Assembly: GCA_028287035.1 (NCBI GenBank)
Contig: JAQBQL010000111.1
Coordinates: 18,688 to 82,687, forward strand
DNA: 64,000 bases
Reading direction: 5' to 3'
From: Labilithrix sp.
Lineage (GTDB): Bacteria; Myxococcota; Polyangia; Polyangiales; Polyangiaceae
In this document: positions 30,453 to 39,537 of the stretch, one piece after another
Position numbering within the stretch: the stretch's first letter is position 1
How the letters are laid out: each line of letters begins with the position of its first letter
Made by a program: the position numbers and the translations under genes
Notes under the pieces: model-generated
Told to the model about the DNA's origin: nothing
Seen by the model: only the letters and a program-made list of their open reading frames with translations
Database searches by the model: none

Positions 30453-30868
30453 AGGGTGCCCTCGGCAAAGCGCGCGAGCAGCTCCTCGTCGGTCTGCGGG
30501 GGCTTCACCGGGTCGGTCCGGTCACCGCGGGCGGTCATGCGGTCCGCGGAGAGGAGGTGATCGGCGTACGGGCCGGTGGGCGTCCCGACCCAGCCGGGCA
30601 CCACGTCGTAGGCGTTATCGCCCAGGATCATCGAGGTCTCGAGGAGCTCGGCGCCGATCTCCTGGAGGGCGCGCTTCGACTTCACCTTGCCGATGATCTG
30701 GCGGTCGTCGTTGGCGCCGGTCACCTCGGTGACGATGCGAAGTGCCTCCTCCACCTTGTAGCGGCGGCCTTCTGCGAGAAGAATGAGCTCTCCCGCGACG
30801 AGATCGATCTTCCCGTCGATGCCCCACTGGTCGACGGCAGTCTGGGGGAAGAAAACACGGTTTTGCAT
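30449..30868 (-). CDS. Conserved hypothetical protein, first gene of the haem operon
   Basis: A 139-residue soluble protein of unknown function. The N-terminal part (QNRVFFPQTAVDQWGIDGKI, LVAGELILLAEGRRYKVEEA) looks like a small alpha/beta domain; the C-terminal 35 residues are polar and charged. No known motif. Its TGA overlaps the ccsA GTG, and ccsA overlaps hemA in turn, so it is translated as part of the haem cluster, which hints at a link to haem or cytochrome synthesis. Its ATG shares the four bases CATG with the divergent ATG on the plus strand. Confidence 0.75.
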   Translation of the reverse strand: MQNRVFFPQTAVDQWGIDGKIDLVAGELILLAEGRRYKVEEALRIVTEVTGANDDRQIIGKVKSKRALQEIGAELLETSMILGDNAYDVVPGWVGTPTGPYADHLLSADRMTARGDRTDPVKPPQTDEELLARFAEGTL

Positions 30869-31547
30869 GGCGAGCAGCACGAAGACTACCACGGCGGACG
30901 GACCGGGCCGCCTCCTCGCGGCGTACGAGGCGGTGGTTGCCCTCGCGACCTCGACGCTGGCCGGCGAGGCCCGGGTCATGCGATCCGCCTTCGAGGCGCG
31001 GACCGGCGCGTTCGGCTCGGAGGATCCCTGGTTCGAGCCGCGTAGCCGCGCCTTCTGGGACGATGCCGTCACCACGCAGGGCTTCGCGGCGCTCGCGTCC
31101 GCCCACATCGGCGACGACGCCGCGGCGCTCGTGGAGCCGTTCGGCCGCGCTCATCGCGGGATCTTCAGGGTCGACGAGCACGACGAGCGCGGCGCCCTCC
31201 TCGTCGACCTCTGGTCGGGGGCCGAGCTGCTCGTGCGGAATCTCGACGAGGCGCAGGCGATGACCTTCGAGCACGCCGAGGGGCCGATGGATGCGCGCGT
31301 CGTGGCCGGCCCCGTGACGGGCGAGCTCTACGTCCTCCCGGGCGCGCTCCACCACGGACCCGACGGCCTCGACCCCATCCGTCGCGTCATCGACGTCGCG
31401 CACGACCGGGCGATGGCGACGCAGGACGTGCTCGACGCCCTCCTCCGCATGGAGCTCGTCTTCCGGCGCTCCTCGCGCGTGAAGGCTGCCTTCGCCTACC
31501 GCGTCGAGGGTCTTTCGCCGGCGAAGGTCAGGGCCCCGGTGGTATAG
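30867..31547 (+). CDS. Hypothetical protein
   Basis: A 226-residue soluble protein with no family I recognise. Seen: an N-terminal helical region (LLAAYEAVVALATSTLAG), EDPWFEPRSRAFWDDAVT, a central beta-rich block (AHRGIFRVDEHDERGALLVD, LWSGAELLVRN) and a helical end (ATQDVLDALLRMELVFRRS). No signal peptide or membrane segment. ATG 30867 is the only in-frame ATG that keeps the N-terminal helix; GTG 30933 is an alternative. It is followed after 15 bp by the ferredoxin reductase gene. Confidence 0.7.
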   Translation: MASSTKTTTADGPGRLLAAYEAVVALATSTLAGEARVMRSAFEARTGAFGSEDPWFEPRSRAFWDDAVTTQGFAALASAHIGDDAAALVEPFGRAHRGIFRVDEHDERGALLVDLWSGAELLVRNLDEAQAMTFEHAEGPMDARVVAGPVTGELYVLPGALHHGPDGLDPIRRVIDVAHDRAMATQDVLDALLRMELVFRRSSRVKAAFAYRVEGLSPAKVRAPVV

Positions 31548-31552
31548 CGGCG

Positions 31553-31558
31553 AGGAGG
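31553..31558 (+). promoter_or_regulatory. Consensus Shine-Dalgarno before the reductase gene
   Basis: AGGAGG, a perfect anti-16S match, lies 4 bases before ATG 31563 and fixes that start. It lies just after the stop of the upstream hypothetical gene. Confidence 0.5.
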
Positions 31559-31562
31559 TCCG

Positions 31563-32306
31563 ATGCCCCCGCCGCCCACCTTCGAGGCGCGTCTCGTGCG
31601 CGCCGCCATGCTCACCTCGAACGTGCGCGAGCTCGTCTTCGAGCGCGCGGACGGGCCGTTCGACTTCGCGGCCGGGCAGTGGGTGAGCCTCGTGCTGCCG
31701 CTCGCCGAGGGCGAGGCGCGCCGGGCCTACTCGATCGCGTCTCCGCCCGCGGGGGGCCCGGCGTTCGAGGTGGCGGTGACCCGAGTGGAAGGCGGCGCGG
31801 GGTCGACGTTCCTCCACGCGCTCGCCGTCGGCGACGTTCTCCGCGTGATCGGCCCGCAGGGGTTCTTCACGCGGCCGCAGCCGGCGGGGCTGCCCTCGCT
31901 GTTCGTCGGCACCGGCACCGGCGTCACGCCGCTCCGCAGCATGCTCCGCGACGCGCTGCAGGTCGGCGACGGCGCGCCCCTGACGCTCCTCTTCGGGGTG
32001 CGGACCGAAGCGGACCGCCTCTACGTCCCCGAGCTCGACGCCCTCGCCGCGCAGCATCCGAACTTCCGTGTGGAATACACGCTATCGCGTCCCGCCGCCG
32101 GCTGGGCGGGTCGCACCGGCTACGTCCAGACCCACGTCGAGGAGCTGTGGCGCGATCTCGGCGCGCGCGCCGCTGCCGCCGGGATCGAAGCCGCGCCGCA
32201 CCTCTACGTGTGCGGCCTCGAGCGGATGGTCTCGGCGGTGCGCGACCTCGTGCGGAAGGGCCTCGGCGCCGACCGCAAGCAGGTCCACAGCGAGCGCTAC
32301 GACTGA
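31563..32306 (+). CDS. Ferredoxin/flavodoxin-NADP reductase family flavoprotein
   Basis: A 247-residue FAD/NAD(P)-binding oxidoreductase of the FNR superfamily. FAD-binding barrel about 5-100 with RAYSIASPP (R54, Y56, S57) as the flavin motif; NAD(P) domain about 105-240 with GTGTGVTPLRSML, LLFGVRTEADRLYVPEL and the C-terminal YVCGLERMVSAVRD. No ferredoxin or haem domain is fused, so it is a single-module reductase; the redox partner is unknown. It is probably co-transcribed with the hypothetical gene 15 bp upstream and converges on the LysM gene. Confidence 0.87.
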   Translation: MPPPPTFEARLVRAAMLTSNVRELVFERADGPFDFAAGQWVSLVLPLAEGEARRAYSIASPPAGGPAFEVAVTRVEGGAGSTFLHALAVGDVLRVIGPQGFFTRPQPAGLPSLFVGTGTGVTPLRSMLRDALQVGDGAPLTLLFGVRTEADRLYVPELDALAAQHPNFRVEYTLSRPAAGWAGRTGYVQTHVEELWRDLGARAAAAGIEAAPHLYVCGLERMVSAVRDLVRKGLGADRKQVHSERYD

Positions 32307-32310
32307 GCGA

Positions 32311-33765
32311 TCAGTAGCCCTTGCGGGCGAAGGCCTTGTCGCCGGCCTCGAGCTCTTTCCGGGAGCTCGTGACGATGGCCATGCTCGTGTGCTTGCGCAC
32401 GTTGATGATGCGGAGCTCGGCGAGCACGTCCTCGGGGAGCCGCGACGGGTCGCGCGGCTTCGGGATGTCCTCGGTGGCGGCCGGTGAGTCCTCCTCGAGC
32501 GCGATGCGCTTCGAGGAGCTGTTCGTGGTCTGCGTCTGGTGCCAGCCGTCGCCCTTGCGGATGACGAAGAAGCGATTGCCGGGCTTCACGCCCGCCTCCT
32601 CGCCCTGGTCGATGAACACGATCTGGTTCTGACCGAGGAGCCCGTGCGGCTGCACGCTCGTGAGGAGCGTCGAGACGATGTCCTTGTCGTTGCGCGTGGG
32701 CGCGACGACCTCGAAGCGGCGCGTGACCGGTCCGACCCGGGCGCCGCGCTCGATCGCGTCGAGCGCCTCGATGATCTGTCCGCGGGCGATGCGGTCCTTC
32801 GGGTTCCACTGGGTGACCTTCACGGTGCCCTGGATCTCGATGAGCTTGCCGCCGGCGATGCTGCGGAGCGGCCGGTAGACGGTGAGCTCCTGACCGACCT
32901 TGAGGTCGTGCGCGCTCGAGATGCGCAGGTAGACCTCGTCGAAGTCGGTGAGGATCGTCTTCTCCTCGGGCGAGCCGTTCAGCTCTCCCCAGTTGTTCGT
33001 GTCCTCGTCGATGTAGCCCTGCGTCCGGAGGAAGATCGTCTCGGCCGGGACCTGGCGGCGGCGATCGACGAGCCCCTGGCCGGTGCTGGTCGTCTCGATC
33101 TGCGCGACCTGCGTGCCGGCGCCCCTGAGGCGGACCTGATCGCCCGGGAAGATCCAGTGCGGGTTCTGGATCTGCGGGTTGAACGCCCAGATCCGCGGCC
33201 ACTGGTAGGGGTTGCGGAAGTAGTGATCGCAGATGTCCCAGAGCGTGTCGCCCTTGCGCACGGCGTGGACGCTCGCGTTGGTGTCGCCGCCGGTGCGCAC
33301 ACCGCCGGACCCGAGCACGAACGAGCTGTTCTCGCTGCCGTGGGCGGTCCCCTGCCCGCGCGCGCCGTTGCGGAAGTCGAACGTGTCGCTCCCGCTGCCG
33401 GTGATCGGCTTGCTCGAGCTGAACTCGGTGTTGCCGCCGCCGAGCGTCCCGCCCGGAGGCACCGGCGCGACGCCGCCCGGGAACACCGTGGTGGTCGCCG
33501 TGCTGGTGCTCGTCATGCCGCCGCCCGCGGGTGCCGCCGCGGCGCCGCTCCCGGCTCCGGCTCCGGTTCCGGATCCGGTCCCCGTGCCCCCGCCGCCGGT
33601 GCCCGCGGTGTTGTTGCCCGCGCCGTTGGCCGCGGCGCTGCCGCCCGCCACCGACGAGCCGCCGGCCGGCTGCTGCTGCGCGTACGCCAGCGAGACGTGC
33701 GCGGTCGGTACGAGGATCGCGAAGCCGACCGCCAGGTGCCTGAGTTGCGGATACGCGATGCTCAT
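32311..33765 (-). CDS. Exported LysM-domain protein
   Basis: A 484-residue secreted protein: signal peptide ending AYAQQQP, a Gly/Ala/Thr-rich linker (about 32-110), and a LysM module at about 168-215 (VRKGDTLWDICDHYFRNPYQ, FNPQIQNPHWIFPGDQVRL) expected to bind peptidoglycan. The remaining 260 residues form a beta-rich domain of the type found after LysM in myxobacterial proteins (EVYLRISSAHDLKVGQELTV, GQNQIVFIDQGEEAGVKPGN). ATG 33765 overlaps the stop of the upstream YbgF-like gene as ATGA, so the two envelope proteins are probably made together. Confidence 0.88.
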   Translation of the reverse strand: MSIAYPQLRHLAVGFAILVPTAHVSLAYAQQQPAGGSSVAGGSAAANGAGNNTAGTGGGGTGTGSGTGAGAGSGAAAAPAGGGMTSTSTATTTVFPGGVAPVPPGGTLGGGNTEFSSSKPITGSGSDTFDFRNGARGQGTAHGSENSSFVLGSGGVRTGGDTNASVHAVRKGDTLWDICDHYFRNPYQWPRIWAFNPQIQNPHWIFPGDQVRLRGAGTQVAQIETTSTGQGLVDRRRQVPAETIFLRTQGYIDEDTNNWGELNGSPEEKTILTDFDEVYLRISSAHDLKVGQELTVYRPLRSIAGGKLIEIQGTVKVTQWNPKDRIARGQIIEALDAIERGARVGPVTRRFEVVAPTRNDKDIVSTLLTSVQPHGLLGQNQIVFIDQGEEAGVKPGNRFFVIRKGDGWHQTQTTNSSSKRIALEEDSPAATEDIPKPRDPSRLPEDVLAELRIINVRKHTSMAIVTSSRKELEAGDKAFARKGY

Positions 33766-34616
33766 CGATTCTCCTTCGGTCCCTTCGTGGAGCTGCCGGC
33801 GCCCGCGGACGGGATCCTCTTCGCGGCCTCGCTCCTCGGATAGTCAGCCTTCAAGCGGTCGTAGAATTCGCGGGCGCGCGCCGGGGACCCGAGACGGTCC
33901 TGGCACATGCCGAGCTTCAGCAGCGCGTCGGGCGCCTTCTTGCCGGCGCCGAACCGCGCGAGCACGGCCTCGAGCTGCTCGCCGGCCTTCAGGTATTCGC
34001 CCTGCGCGAAGTACGCCTCGCCGCGCCAGTACATGGCGTTCTCGGCGTAGGGGTGGTCGGGCCACCGCACGAGGAACGCGTTGAGCGCCTCGAGGCCCTG
34101 GTCGTATTTCTTCGCCTGCACGAGGGCGAGGCCAGCTTCGTAGGCGGTCTTCGCGTCCGGGTCGGTCGCGCTCGAGCGGCTCTCGCCGGCCGGCTCGCTC
34201 TCCTCGATCCGCACCCGGCCGCCGGTCTTTCCGGCGCGCGGCCGCGACGCGGCGCCGGGCGCGCCGGTGAGCCGGAGGTCGGGCCGGTCGTTCTTCTCGT
34301 TGGGGTCGGCGCTCTCGCTCTCGCCGCCGCCGCCCAGCGAGACGACCCGCCCCGGTGCGATCGGGCTCGGCGGCACCGCGTCCGACCGGGCGCTCCTCGC
34401 CGAGGACTTCTCCTCGGCGACCGCGATCTCGAGCGCGGACAGCCGCTGGCCTTCGCGATCGCGCTCCGCTTCCATGCGGTTCATCTGCTCGCGGAGGTCC
34501 GCGAGCTGCTTGTCGGCGGCGCTCTCGGGGCGCCCGCACCCCGCGGCGAGGGCCACGAGCGCACCGAGGCCGGCCGCCCTCAGGAGGTCACGAACGGACG
34601 GCGAGCGCGGACGCAT
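33762..34616 (-). CDS. YbgF/CpoB-like TPR lipoprotein
   Basis: A 284-residue lipoprotein related to CpoB/YbgF of the Tol-Pal system, which links outer-membrane constriction with peptidoglycan synthesis. Signal peptide with lipobox LAAGC, then a coiled coil (about 28-65, REQMNRMEAERDREGQRLSA), a disordered linker, and three C-terminal TPR units (DAKTAYEAGLALVQAKKYDQ, AENAMYWRGEAYFAQGEYLK, APDALLKLGMCQDRLGSPAR). ATG 34616 is preferred; a GTG 12 bases upstream is possible. No tol or pal gene is adjacent; the downstream LysM gene overlaps it. Confidence 0.85.
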   Translation of the reverse strand: MRPRSPSVRDLLRAAGLGALVALAAGCGRPESAADKQLADLREQMNRMEAERDREGQRLSALEIAVAEEKSSARSARSDAVPPSPIAPGRVVSLGGGGESESADPNEKNDRPDLRLTGAPGAASRPRAGKTGGRVRIEESEPAGESRSSATDPDAKTAYEAGLALVQAKKYDQGLEALNAFLVRWPDHPYAENAMYWRGEAYFAQGEYLKAGEQLEAVLARFGAGKKAPDALLKLGMCQDRLGSPARAREFYDRLKADYPRSEAAKRIPSAGAGSSTKGPKENR

Positions 34617-34732
34617 CAGGAGCACCACGAGAAAGGGTAGGCCCCGGCCCGCGTGCGGGCCAAATTCTGGCGCAGGACCGCGCGGCGCCCGGCCTTTACG
34701 AGGTCGCCGAGCTGGGGCAGTCTTCCTCCCCC

Positions 34733-35569
34733 ATGGCCGCCCCCCGCCGGAAGCTGGATCTCAGGAAGACGCTCTTCCTGCTGCCGAACATGATCACGCT
34801 CTCCAGCATCTTCTGCGGCTTCGACTCGATCCGGCTGAGCGGCTCGGCCCCGCACGGCAGCGCCGGGGGGGACGACTACAACCTCGCGTCGATCCTGCTC
34901 GTCTTCGCCCTCTTCTTCGACATGCTGGACGGACGCGTCGCCCGGCTCACGAAGACCCAGTCGGCCTTCGGCCTGCAGATCGACTCCCTCGCCGACGTGG
35001 TCTCGTTCGGCGTCGCCCCGGCCCTGCTCGTCTACAAGTGGTCGCTCTACCAGCTCGGGACGCTCGGGCTCGTCGTGGCCTTCTTCTTCGCGGCGATGGG
35101 CGCGGTCCGCCTGGCGCGCTTCAACGTGCTGTCGATGGGCGACGGCGGGAAGCCGGCGAAGCCCAGCAAGTACATCGTCGGCCTCCCGGTGCCGGGCGCG
35201 GCAGGCATCCTGATGTCGCTCGTGGTCGCGAATCACGCCGCGGGCGCCGATCTGGGCGGGTTCGGGCACGTGTATGCGGTGCTGGCGCTCACCGTCTTCC
35301 TCTCGCTCCTCATGGTGTCGACCATCCGCTTCCGGTCCTTCAAGGACCTCCGGCTGAACGCACGGACCATCGGCCTCGTGCTGTTCGCGGTCGGCTCGAG
35401 CGCGGCCGTGTCGCTGAAGACGAAGCCCGCGTTCGTCCTCGTATGGCTCCTCTCGTTCTATGTGATCATCGGGATCGTGGAGACCCTCGTGAACGTCCCG
35501 CGCCGCCTGGCGAACGCGCGCAAGCGGCGGGCGCTCGAAGCGCAGGCCGGCCCGCTGCCGCCTCGCTGA
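34733..35569 (+). CDS. pssA: CDP-diacylglycerol-serine O-phosphatidyltransferase
   Basis: Membrane CDP-alcohol phosphatidyltransferase making phosphatidylserine, the precursor of phosphatidylethanolamine. The 278-residue protein has the family motif DGRVARLTKTQSAFGLQIDS followed by LAD, with all four Asp residues (DGxxAR x8 GxxxD xxxD), the leader LLPNMITLSSIFCGF, and about six further hydrophobic helices. The leader and GDGGKPAKPSKYIVGLPVPG favour PssA over phosphatidylglycerol-phosphate synthase. ATG 34733. A TPR/HEAT protein gene follows 16 bp later. Confidence 0.92.
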   Translation: MAAPRRKLDLRKTLFLLPNMITLSSIFCGFDSIRLSGSAPHGSAGGDDYNLASILLVFALFFDMLDGRVARLTKTQSAFGLQIDSLADVVSFGVAPALLVYKWSLYQLGTLGLVVAFFFAAMGAVRLARFNVLSMGDGGKPAKPSKYIVGLPVPGAAGILMSLVVANHAAGADLGGFGHVYAVLALTVFLSLLMVSTIRFRSFKDLRLNARTIGLVLFAVGSSAAVSLKTKPAFVLVWLLSFYVIIGIVETLVNVPRRLANARKRRALEAQAGPLPPR

Positions 35570-35585
35570 GCGCGGAAGCGCCCCC

Positions 35586-37415
35586 ATGCTGGACGACCTC
35601 TATCACCTCCGCGAACGGGCCCGCGCCGCCCAGGCCCGCGGCGACCTCGACGACGCCGCCAACTCGCTGGTCGCGGCCGCCGCGCAGACGCACGTCGCCG
35701 AGCACGATTACCTCTCGGTGCTGCGCCCGCTCGCCGAGGTGCTGGCCCGCCGCAACGACCCGCGGAGCGCCCTCACCGTCATCTGGTACATGGCGTCGTC
35801 CGACAGCGACGGATGGCAGCGCGCCATCGCGATGCTGCCGTCGGTGCCGTCCGTGGACCGCGCGCGCACGCTCGCCGCGACCGGCGACATGGCAGGCGCG
35901 GCCCGCGAGATGGAGTCGGCGGGCCTCGTCGCCGCCGCCGCGATCTACCGCGAGAAGTCCGAGGACTGGCGCGGCGCGCGTGCCCTGTGGTCGCGCCTGT
36001 CCCAGCTCGCCTCGGGCGGCGCCGACGCGTACAACGGCGCGCTCGTGCACTTCAACCTCGCGCGCTGCGCGAAGAAATGCGGAGACAAGCGGCAGGCCCG
36101 GGAGGCGAACGTCTCCGCGGTTCGCCTCCTCGAGGAGGCCGCCGACTACTTCGAGAGCGTCGGCCAGCGCGAGCGCGCCTTCGACTGCTTCCAGGTGCTC
36201 GTGCAGATCGGCCGCGAGAGCGGGATGTTCGAGGACGTCCTCGAAGGCTTCGTGAACTGCATCCGCATCCTCCGCGAGGATCACCTCAAGTACTTCGCGC
36301 TCCAGTACTTCGAGGACGCGCTCACCGCCGCGAAGGAGCGGCGCGAGCTCTCCGCCGCGGCCACGCTCGCGCGCGAGGCCTCCGAGTATGCCCGCGTGCT
36401 CGGGATGGCGAGCGCGTCGGCGCACTACGTGGTCGTGCAGGCCGAGCTCTGGCGCGACGTCGCGAAGCAGCATCTCGAGCGCGGCGCGCCCCCCGAGATT
36501 GCCGAGAACGCTCTGCTCGCGGCCATCCTCGCCTTCGGTGAGGTCGGGCACTACGCGCGGGTCGGCGGCCTCTACCGCGACCTCGCGCAGATGGACCTCG
36601 AGGAGCAGCGACGGAAGCACTACGCGCGCGCGGCCCGCCGGTACGACGGCGTGCGCGACGAGCCCCTCGACACCGCTCCCCTGCCCTCGCACCTCCGGCA
36701 GGACAACCACTTCCCGGACGTGTGGCACGTCGACCTCATCGAGTGGGAGCAGCAGGGCAGTGCTGCCGAGGCCTGCGCCGACGTGCTGCTCGACAAGCGC
36801 TGGCCCGATCTCATCCGGCGGAAGGCCATGCTCGCGCGGCTCACCGCCTTCGCCGTCGAGGGCCGCCCCGAGGACGCGAGCGCCCCGGCAACGCAGGCGC
36901 GGGTACGTCTCGCCGACCAGCTCGCGCAGCTCCAGCTCTACGCGGTGCTCTCGCCGCTCGAGAAGCTCTTCACGCGGAGCGAGCGGCAGACGAAAGTGGC
37001 GGTGCTCGCCGCGATGCAGCAGCTGTTCTTCAAGCGCAGCTTCGTGACGGTGCGCACGGGGCTACGCGACAGCGACCCCGCGGTCGTCGAGCAGGCGTCG
37101 AAGGCCGTCGAGTCGCTCTACTTCCAGCACGCCTTCGACCCGCTCTCGCGGATCGTGCGCGAGTCGTCGGACCCGAAGGTCAGGGCGTCGGCGCTGCGCG
37201 CCCTGGCGCGGGTCGACACCATGGAGGCGGCCGAGTTCCTCCTCGGGATCCTCGAGCACGGAGCTCCGGCCGACCGCGTGGCCGCGCTGGACGGGCTGAA
37301 GCGGTCGCGCGGCGCCCGTTTCCTCGAGCTCGCACGGAGCGCGCTCCTCGGCGCGTCGCCCGAGGTGCAAGCGGTGCTGCGCGACGTCCTCCGCTCGCGC
37401 GGGATCGCGGCCTGA
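35586..37415 (+). CDS. Large TPR/HEAT-repeat scaffold protein
   Basis: A 609-residue all-helical soluble protein. The first 370 residues are TPR-like (QARGDLDDAANSLVAAAAQT, YNGALVHFNLARCAKKCGDK, QRERAFDCFQVLVQIGRESG); the last 150 are HEAT-like (SDPKVRASALRALARVDTME, APADRVAALDGLKRSRGARF). No catalytic motif, signal peptide or membrane helix. Probably a protein-interaction scaffold. It follows pssA with a 16-bp gap. The precise role is unknown. Confidence 0.78.
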   Translation: MLDDLYHLRERARAAQARGDLDDAANSLVAAAAQTHVAEHDYLSVLRPLAEVLARRNDPRSALTVIWYMASSDSDGWQRAIAMLPSVPSVDRARTLAATGDMAGAAREMESAGLVAAAAIYREKSEDWRGARALWSRLSQLASGGADAYNGALVHFNLARCAKKCGDKRQAREANVSAVRLLEEAADYFESVGQRERAFDCFQVLVQIGRESGMFEDVLEGFVNCIRILREDHLKYFALQYFEDALTAAKERRELSAAATLAREASEYARVLGMASASAHYVVVQAELWRDVAKQHLERGAPPEIAENALLAAILAFGEVGHYARVGGLYRDLAQMDLEEQRRKHYARAARRYDGVRDEPLDTAPLPSHLRQDNHFPDVWHVDLIEWEQQGSAAEACADVLLDKRWPDLIRRKAMLARLTAFAVEGRPEDASAPATQARVRLADQLAQLQLYAVLSPLEKLFTRSERQTKVAVLAAMQQLFFKRSFVTVRTGLRDSDPAVVEQASKAVESLYFQHAFDPLSRIVRESSDPKVRASALRALARVDTMEAAEFLLGILEHGAPADRVAALDGLKRSRGARFLELARSALLGASPEVQAVLRDVLRSRGIAA

Positions 37416-37433
37416 GCGAAGCTCCGGCGGGCC

Positions 37434-38420
37434 TCAGCTCGCGCGCCGGAGATGGTTCGGGCCGGGCAGCTCGGCGACGAGGTCGGCGAGCGCCGAGACG
37501 AGCTCCGGGAAGACGAACGCGAAGCGCGACTCGACGAGCCGCCGCGGGATCGCGCGCTGCCCGGTCAGGATCGCCTCGGCGCGGTCACCGAGCGCGAGCC
37601 TCACGGCGAGCTCCGGGACGCGCACGATCGCCGGACGACCGAGGGCGGCGCCGAGCGCCTGCGCGAACGTCTCCATCGTCACGGGCTCCGGCGCGGTGAC
37701 GTTGAAGGCCCCGGTGAGCTCGGAATCCATCGCGTACTCGAGCGCTCGGACCGCATCATCCATGTGTACCCAGCACAGGTACTGGTCACCGGTGCCGACC
37801 GGGCCACCCAGGTACGCGCGGAAGTGCGGGATGAGCTTCGCGAGGAGGCCGCCGGTCCGGCCGAGCACCGCGCCGAGGCGTGGATGGCAGACCCGGACGC
37901 CCGCGTCGGCAGCGGGCCGCGCCGCGTCCTCCCAGTCGCGCGTCAGCTGCGCGAGGAAGCCCTCGCCGGGCGGGTCGGCCTCGGTGAGGATCCGGTCGCC
38001 CGCGCCCGTGCCGTAGATGCCTGCCGCGGAGCCGCTCACGAACACGCGCGGCTTGCGGGTCGCCCCGGCGATGGCGCGGGCGATCACGGCGGTGGTCTCG
38101 ATCCGGCTACGACGGAGGATCTCGCGACGCTCGGTCGACCAGCTCTCCTCGAAGACCGGAGCGCCGGCGAGGTTCACGACCGCGTCCGCCCCGTCGACCA
38201 CGGCGGCGAGGCCGACGGGATGGTCCGGCGTCCACGTGACCAGCTCGACTTTGCCGGAGCCGCTGCACCACTGCGGTCGTGGTCCCAGACCGCAGCCGCG
38301 GAGCCGGAGCTTCTCGCAATCGGCGCGGCTCAGGACGACGACGTCGTCGCCACGTTCGGTGAGCGCGGTCACGAGTGATCGCCCGACGAAGCCCGTTCCT
38401 CCAGCGATCACGACTTTCAC
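37434..38420 (-). CDS. TIGR01777-family NAD(P)-dependent epimerase
   Basis: A 328-residue extended short-chain dehydrogenase of the TIGR01777/SulA (YfcH) family, cellular substrate unknown. Rossmann motif VIAGGTGFVGRSLV at the N-terminus, NLAGAPVFEESW, SGSAAGIYG in place of the catalytic YxxxK region, and a C-terminal DUF1731-like end (RRLVESRFAFVFPELVSALA). GTG 38420 starts right at the Rossmann strand. It stands alone on the minus strand and converges on the TPR/HEAT gene. Confidence 0.9.
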   Translation of the reverse strand: MKVVIAGGTGFVGRSLVTALTERGDDVVVLSRADCEKLRLRGCGLGPRPQWCSGSGKVELVTWTPDHPVGLAAVVDGADAVVNLAGAPVFEESWSTERREILRRSRIETTAVIARAIAGATRKPRVFVSGSAAGIYGTGAGDRILTEADPPGEGFLAQLTRDWEDAARPAADAGVRVCHPRLGAVLGRTGGLLAKLIPHFRAYLGGPVGTGDQYLCWVHMDDAVRALEYAMDSELTGAFNVTAPEPVTMETFAQALGAALGRPAIVRVPELAVRLALGDRAEAILTGQRAIPRRLVESRFAFVFPELVSALADLVAELPGPNHLRRAS

Positions 38421-38502
38421 GGCCTCTCTACGATGCCGGACGAGGGCGTTCCGTCCCACGTTTTGGAGAATAGGCGCGCCGGTCCAGGTAAGCTCCCGCC
38501 GG

Positions 38503-39537
38503 ATGACGCTCCGGCGTGTGGCGGCGGCGGTGGCGATGACGACGGTCCTCACGTTGTCCAGCGCCTGGACAGCGGGCTGTGCAGGGAAAACGGTCGCGGA
38601 GGCCGAGTCGAAGCACGACGTGGCGTGGCTGGCCGACGACGGCTCGCCGCTCGCGGTTGCGGCGCTCGGCCGGCTCGGCGACTCGACCCCGGCCGCGGTC
38701 GCCGCCCTCGAGAGGCGCGCGACGGGCGACGTGAACGCGTACATCGCCGCGTGGGAAGCCGTGACGCGCGGCGCCACGTGGGGGACGACCTTCCTGCGCT
38801 CGGCGCTCGCCGACCCGCTCCGTGCCGACACCGCCGCGACGGCTCTGCCCCGTCGCGACCCGCGGCTCGTGCCCTTCGGTCCGGACCTCGAAGGCGCGGT
38901 GGTCCGCCTGGCCGCCGGTCATCGGGGGAGCGTCGTCGCCGGCGTGCTCGCCAGCATCGGGCCGACCGCGCACGCCCAGGTGGAGCGGCGACTCCTCGAT
39001 CCCAAGACCCGCGGCGCGATGTGCGACGGCGTCGGGCTTCCCGAGGCGAGCGGGGACGCCAAGTCGCTCCTGCTGGCGGTGCCGCCCGACGCGCGCGATC
39101 ACGCGGCGTGCGTCGACGTCATCCTGAGCCTCGCCGCCATCGAGGACGTGGTGCTCGACTGGCTGGCGGTGAACGCCGAGCCCGGCCTCGTCGGGGCCAC
39201 CGCGAAGAGCACGCTGCCGTGCCCGCGGCTCGGCATCCTCTGGTCGAAGGCCCTCGTGGAGCGCGCGCCCGAGACGCATTCCGCGCTGGCGGTACCGCTC
39301 AGCGTGTCGCTGCGGCGCTGCGCGAGCACCCTCGACCCGATCATCGCCGACCTGCTGCTGAAGGCCCCGCGGTCACGTGGATGCATCATGCAGGCAATCG
39401 ATCCGTACTCGGCCGAGGCGTCGGACCTCCGCAGGACGTGCACGGCGCTCCGCGGCGCCTGGGTCGCGAGCGAGACGGGACGCGTGCGCGAGCGCGCCAA
39501 CGACGCCCTCACGCACGGCTGCCGCTTCGTGCGCTGA
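38503..39537 (+). CDS. Lipoprotein with HEAT-like helices
   Basis: A 344-residue exported lipoprotein: signal peptide with lipobox WTAGC (Cys about 26), then pairs of amphipathic helices in the style of armadillo/HEAT repeats (LAVAALGRLGDSTPAAVAAL, VVRLAAGHRGSVVAGVLASI). Eight further cysteines in the C-terminal half (for example DHAACVDV, LPCPRLG, RRCAST, RGCIMQ) suggest disulfides. No known family. ATG 38503. Its stop touches the stop of the convergent sspB gene as TGATCA. Confidence 0.75.
   Translation: MTLRRVAAAVAMTTVLTLSSAWTAGCAGKTVAEAESKHDVAWLADDGSPLAVAALGRLGDSTPAAVAALERRATGDVNAYIAAWEAVTRGATWGTTFLRSALADPLRADTAATALPRRDPRLVPFGPDLEGAVVRLAAGHRGSVVAGVLASIGPTAHAQVERRLLDPKTRGAMCDGVGLPEASGDAKSLLLAVPPDARDHAACVDVILSLAAIEDVVLDWLAVNAEPGLVGATAKSTLPCPRLGILWSKALVERAPETHSALAVPLSVSLRRCASTLDPIIADLLLKAPRSRGCIMQAIDPYSAEASDLRRTCTALRGAWVASETGRVRERANDALTHGCRFVR

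Noticed and set aside
30852..30864. AAAAC-ACG-GTTTT inverted repeat as an operator
   Set aside because: It encodes NRVFF at the N-terminus of the haem-operon protein; five-base arms in AT-rich coding sequence are weak evidence for a binding site.
30783..30866. N-terminal extension of the plus-strand hypothetical protein
   Set aside because: The in-frame codons lie entirely over the divergent haem-operon gene and read as unconserved Ser/Thr/Trp sequence.
32302..32315. ACTGA-GCGA-TCAGT hairpin between convergent genes as a terminator
   Set aside because: Adjacent TGA and TCA stops are symmetric by definition, so only the outer one or two pairs are informative; too short to count. The TGATCA at 39535-39540 is the same effect.
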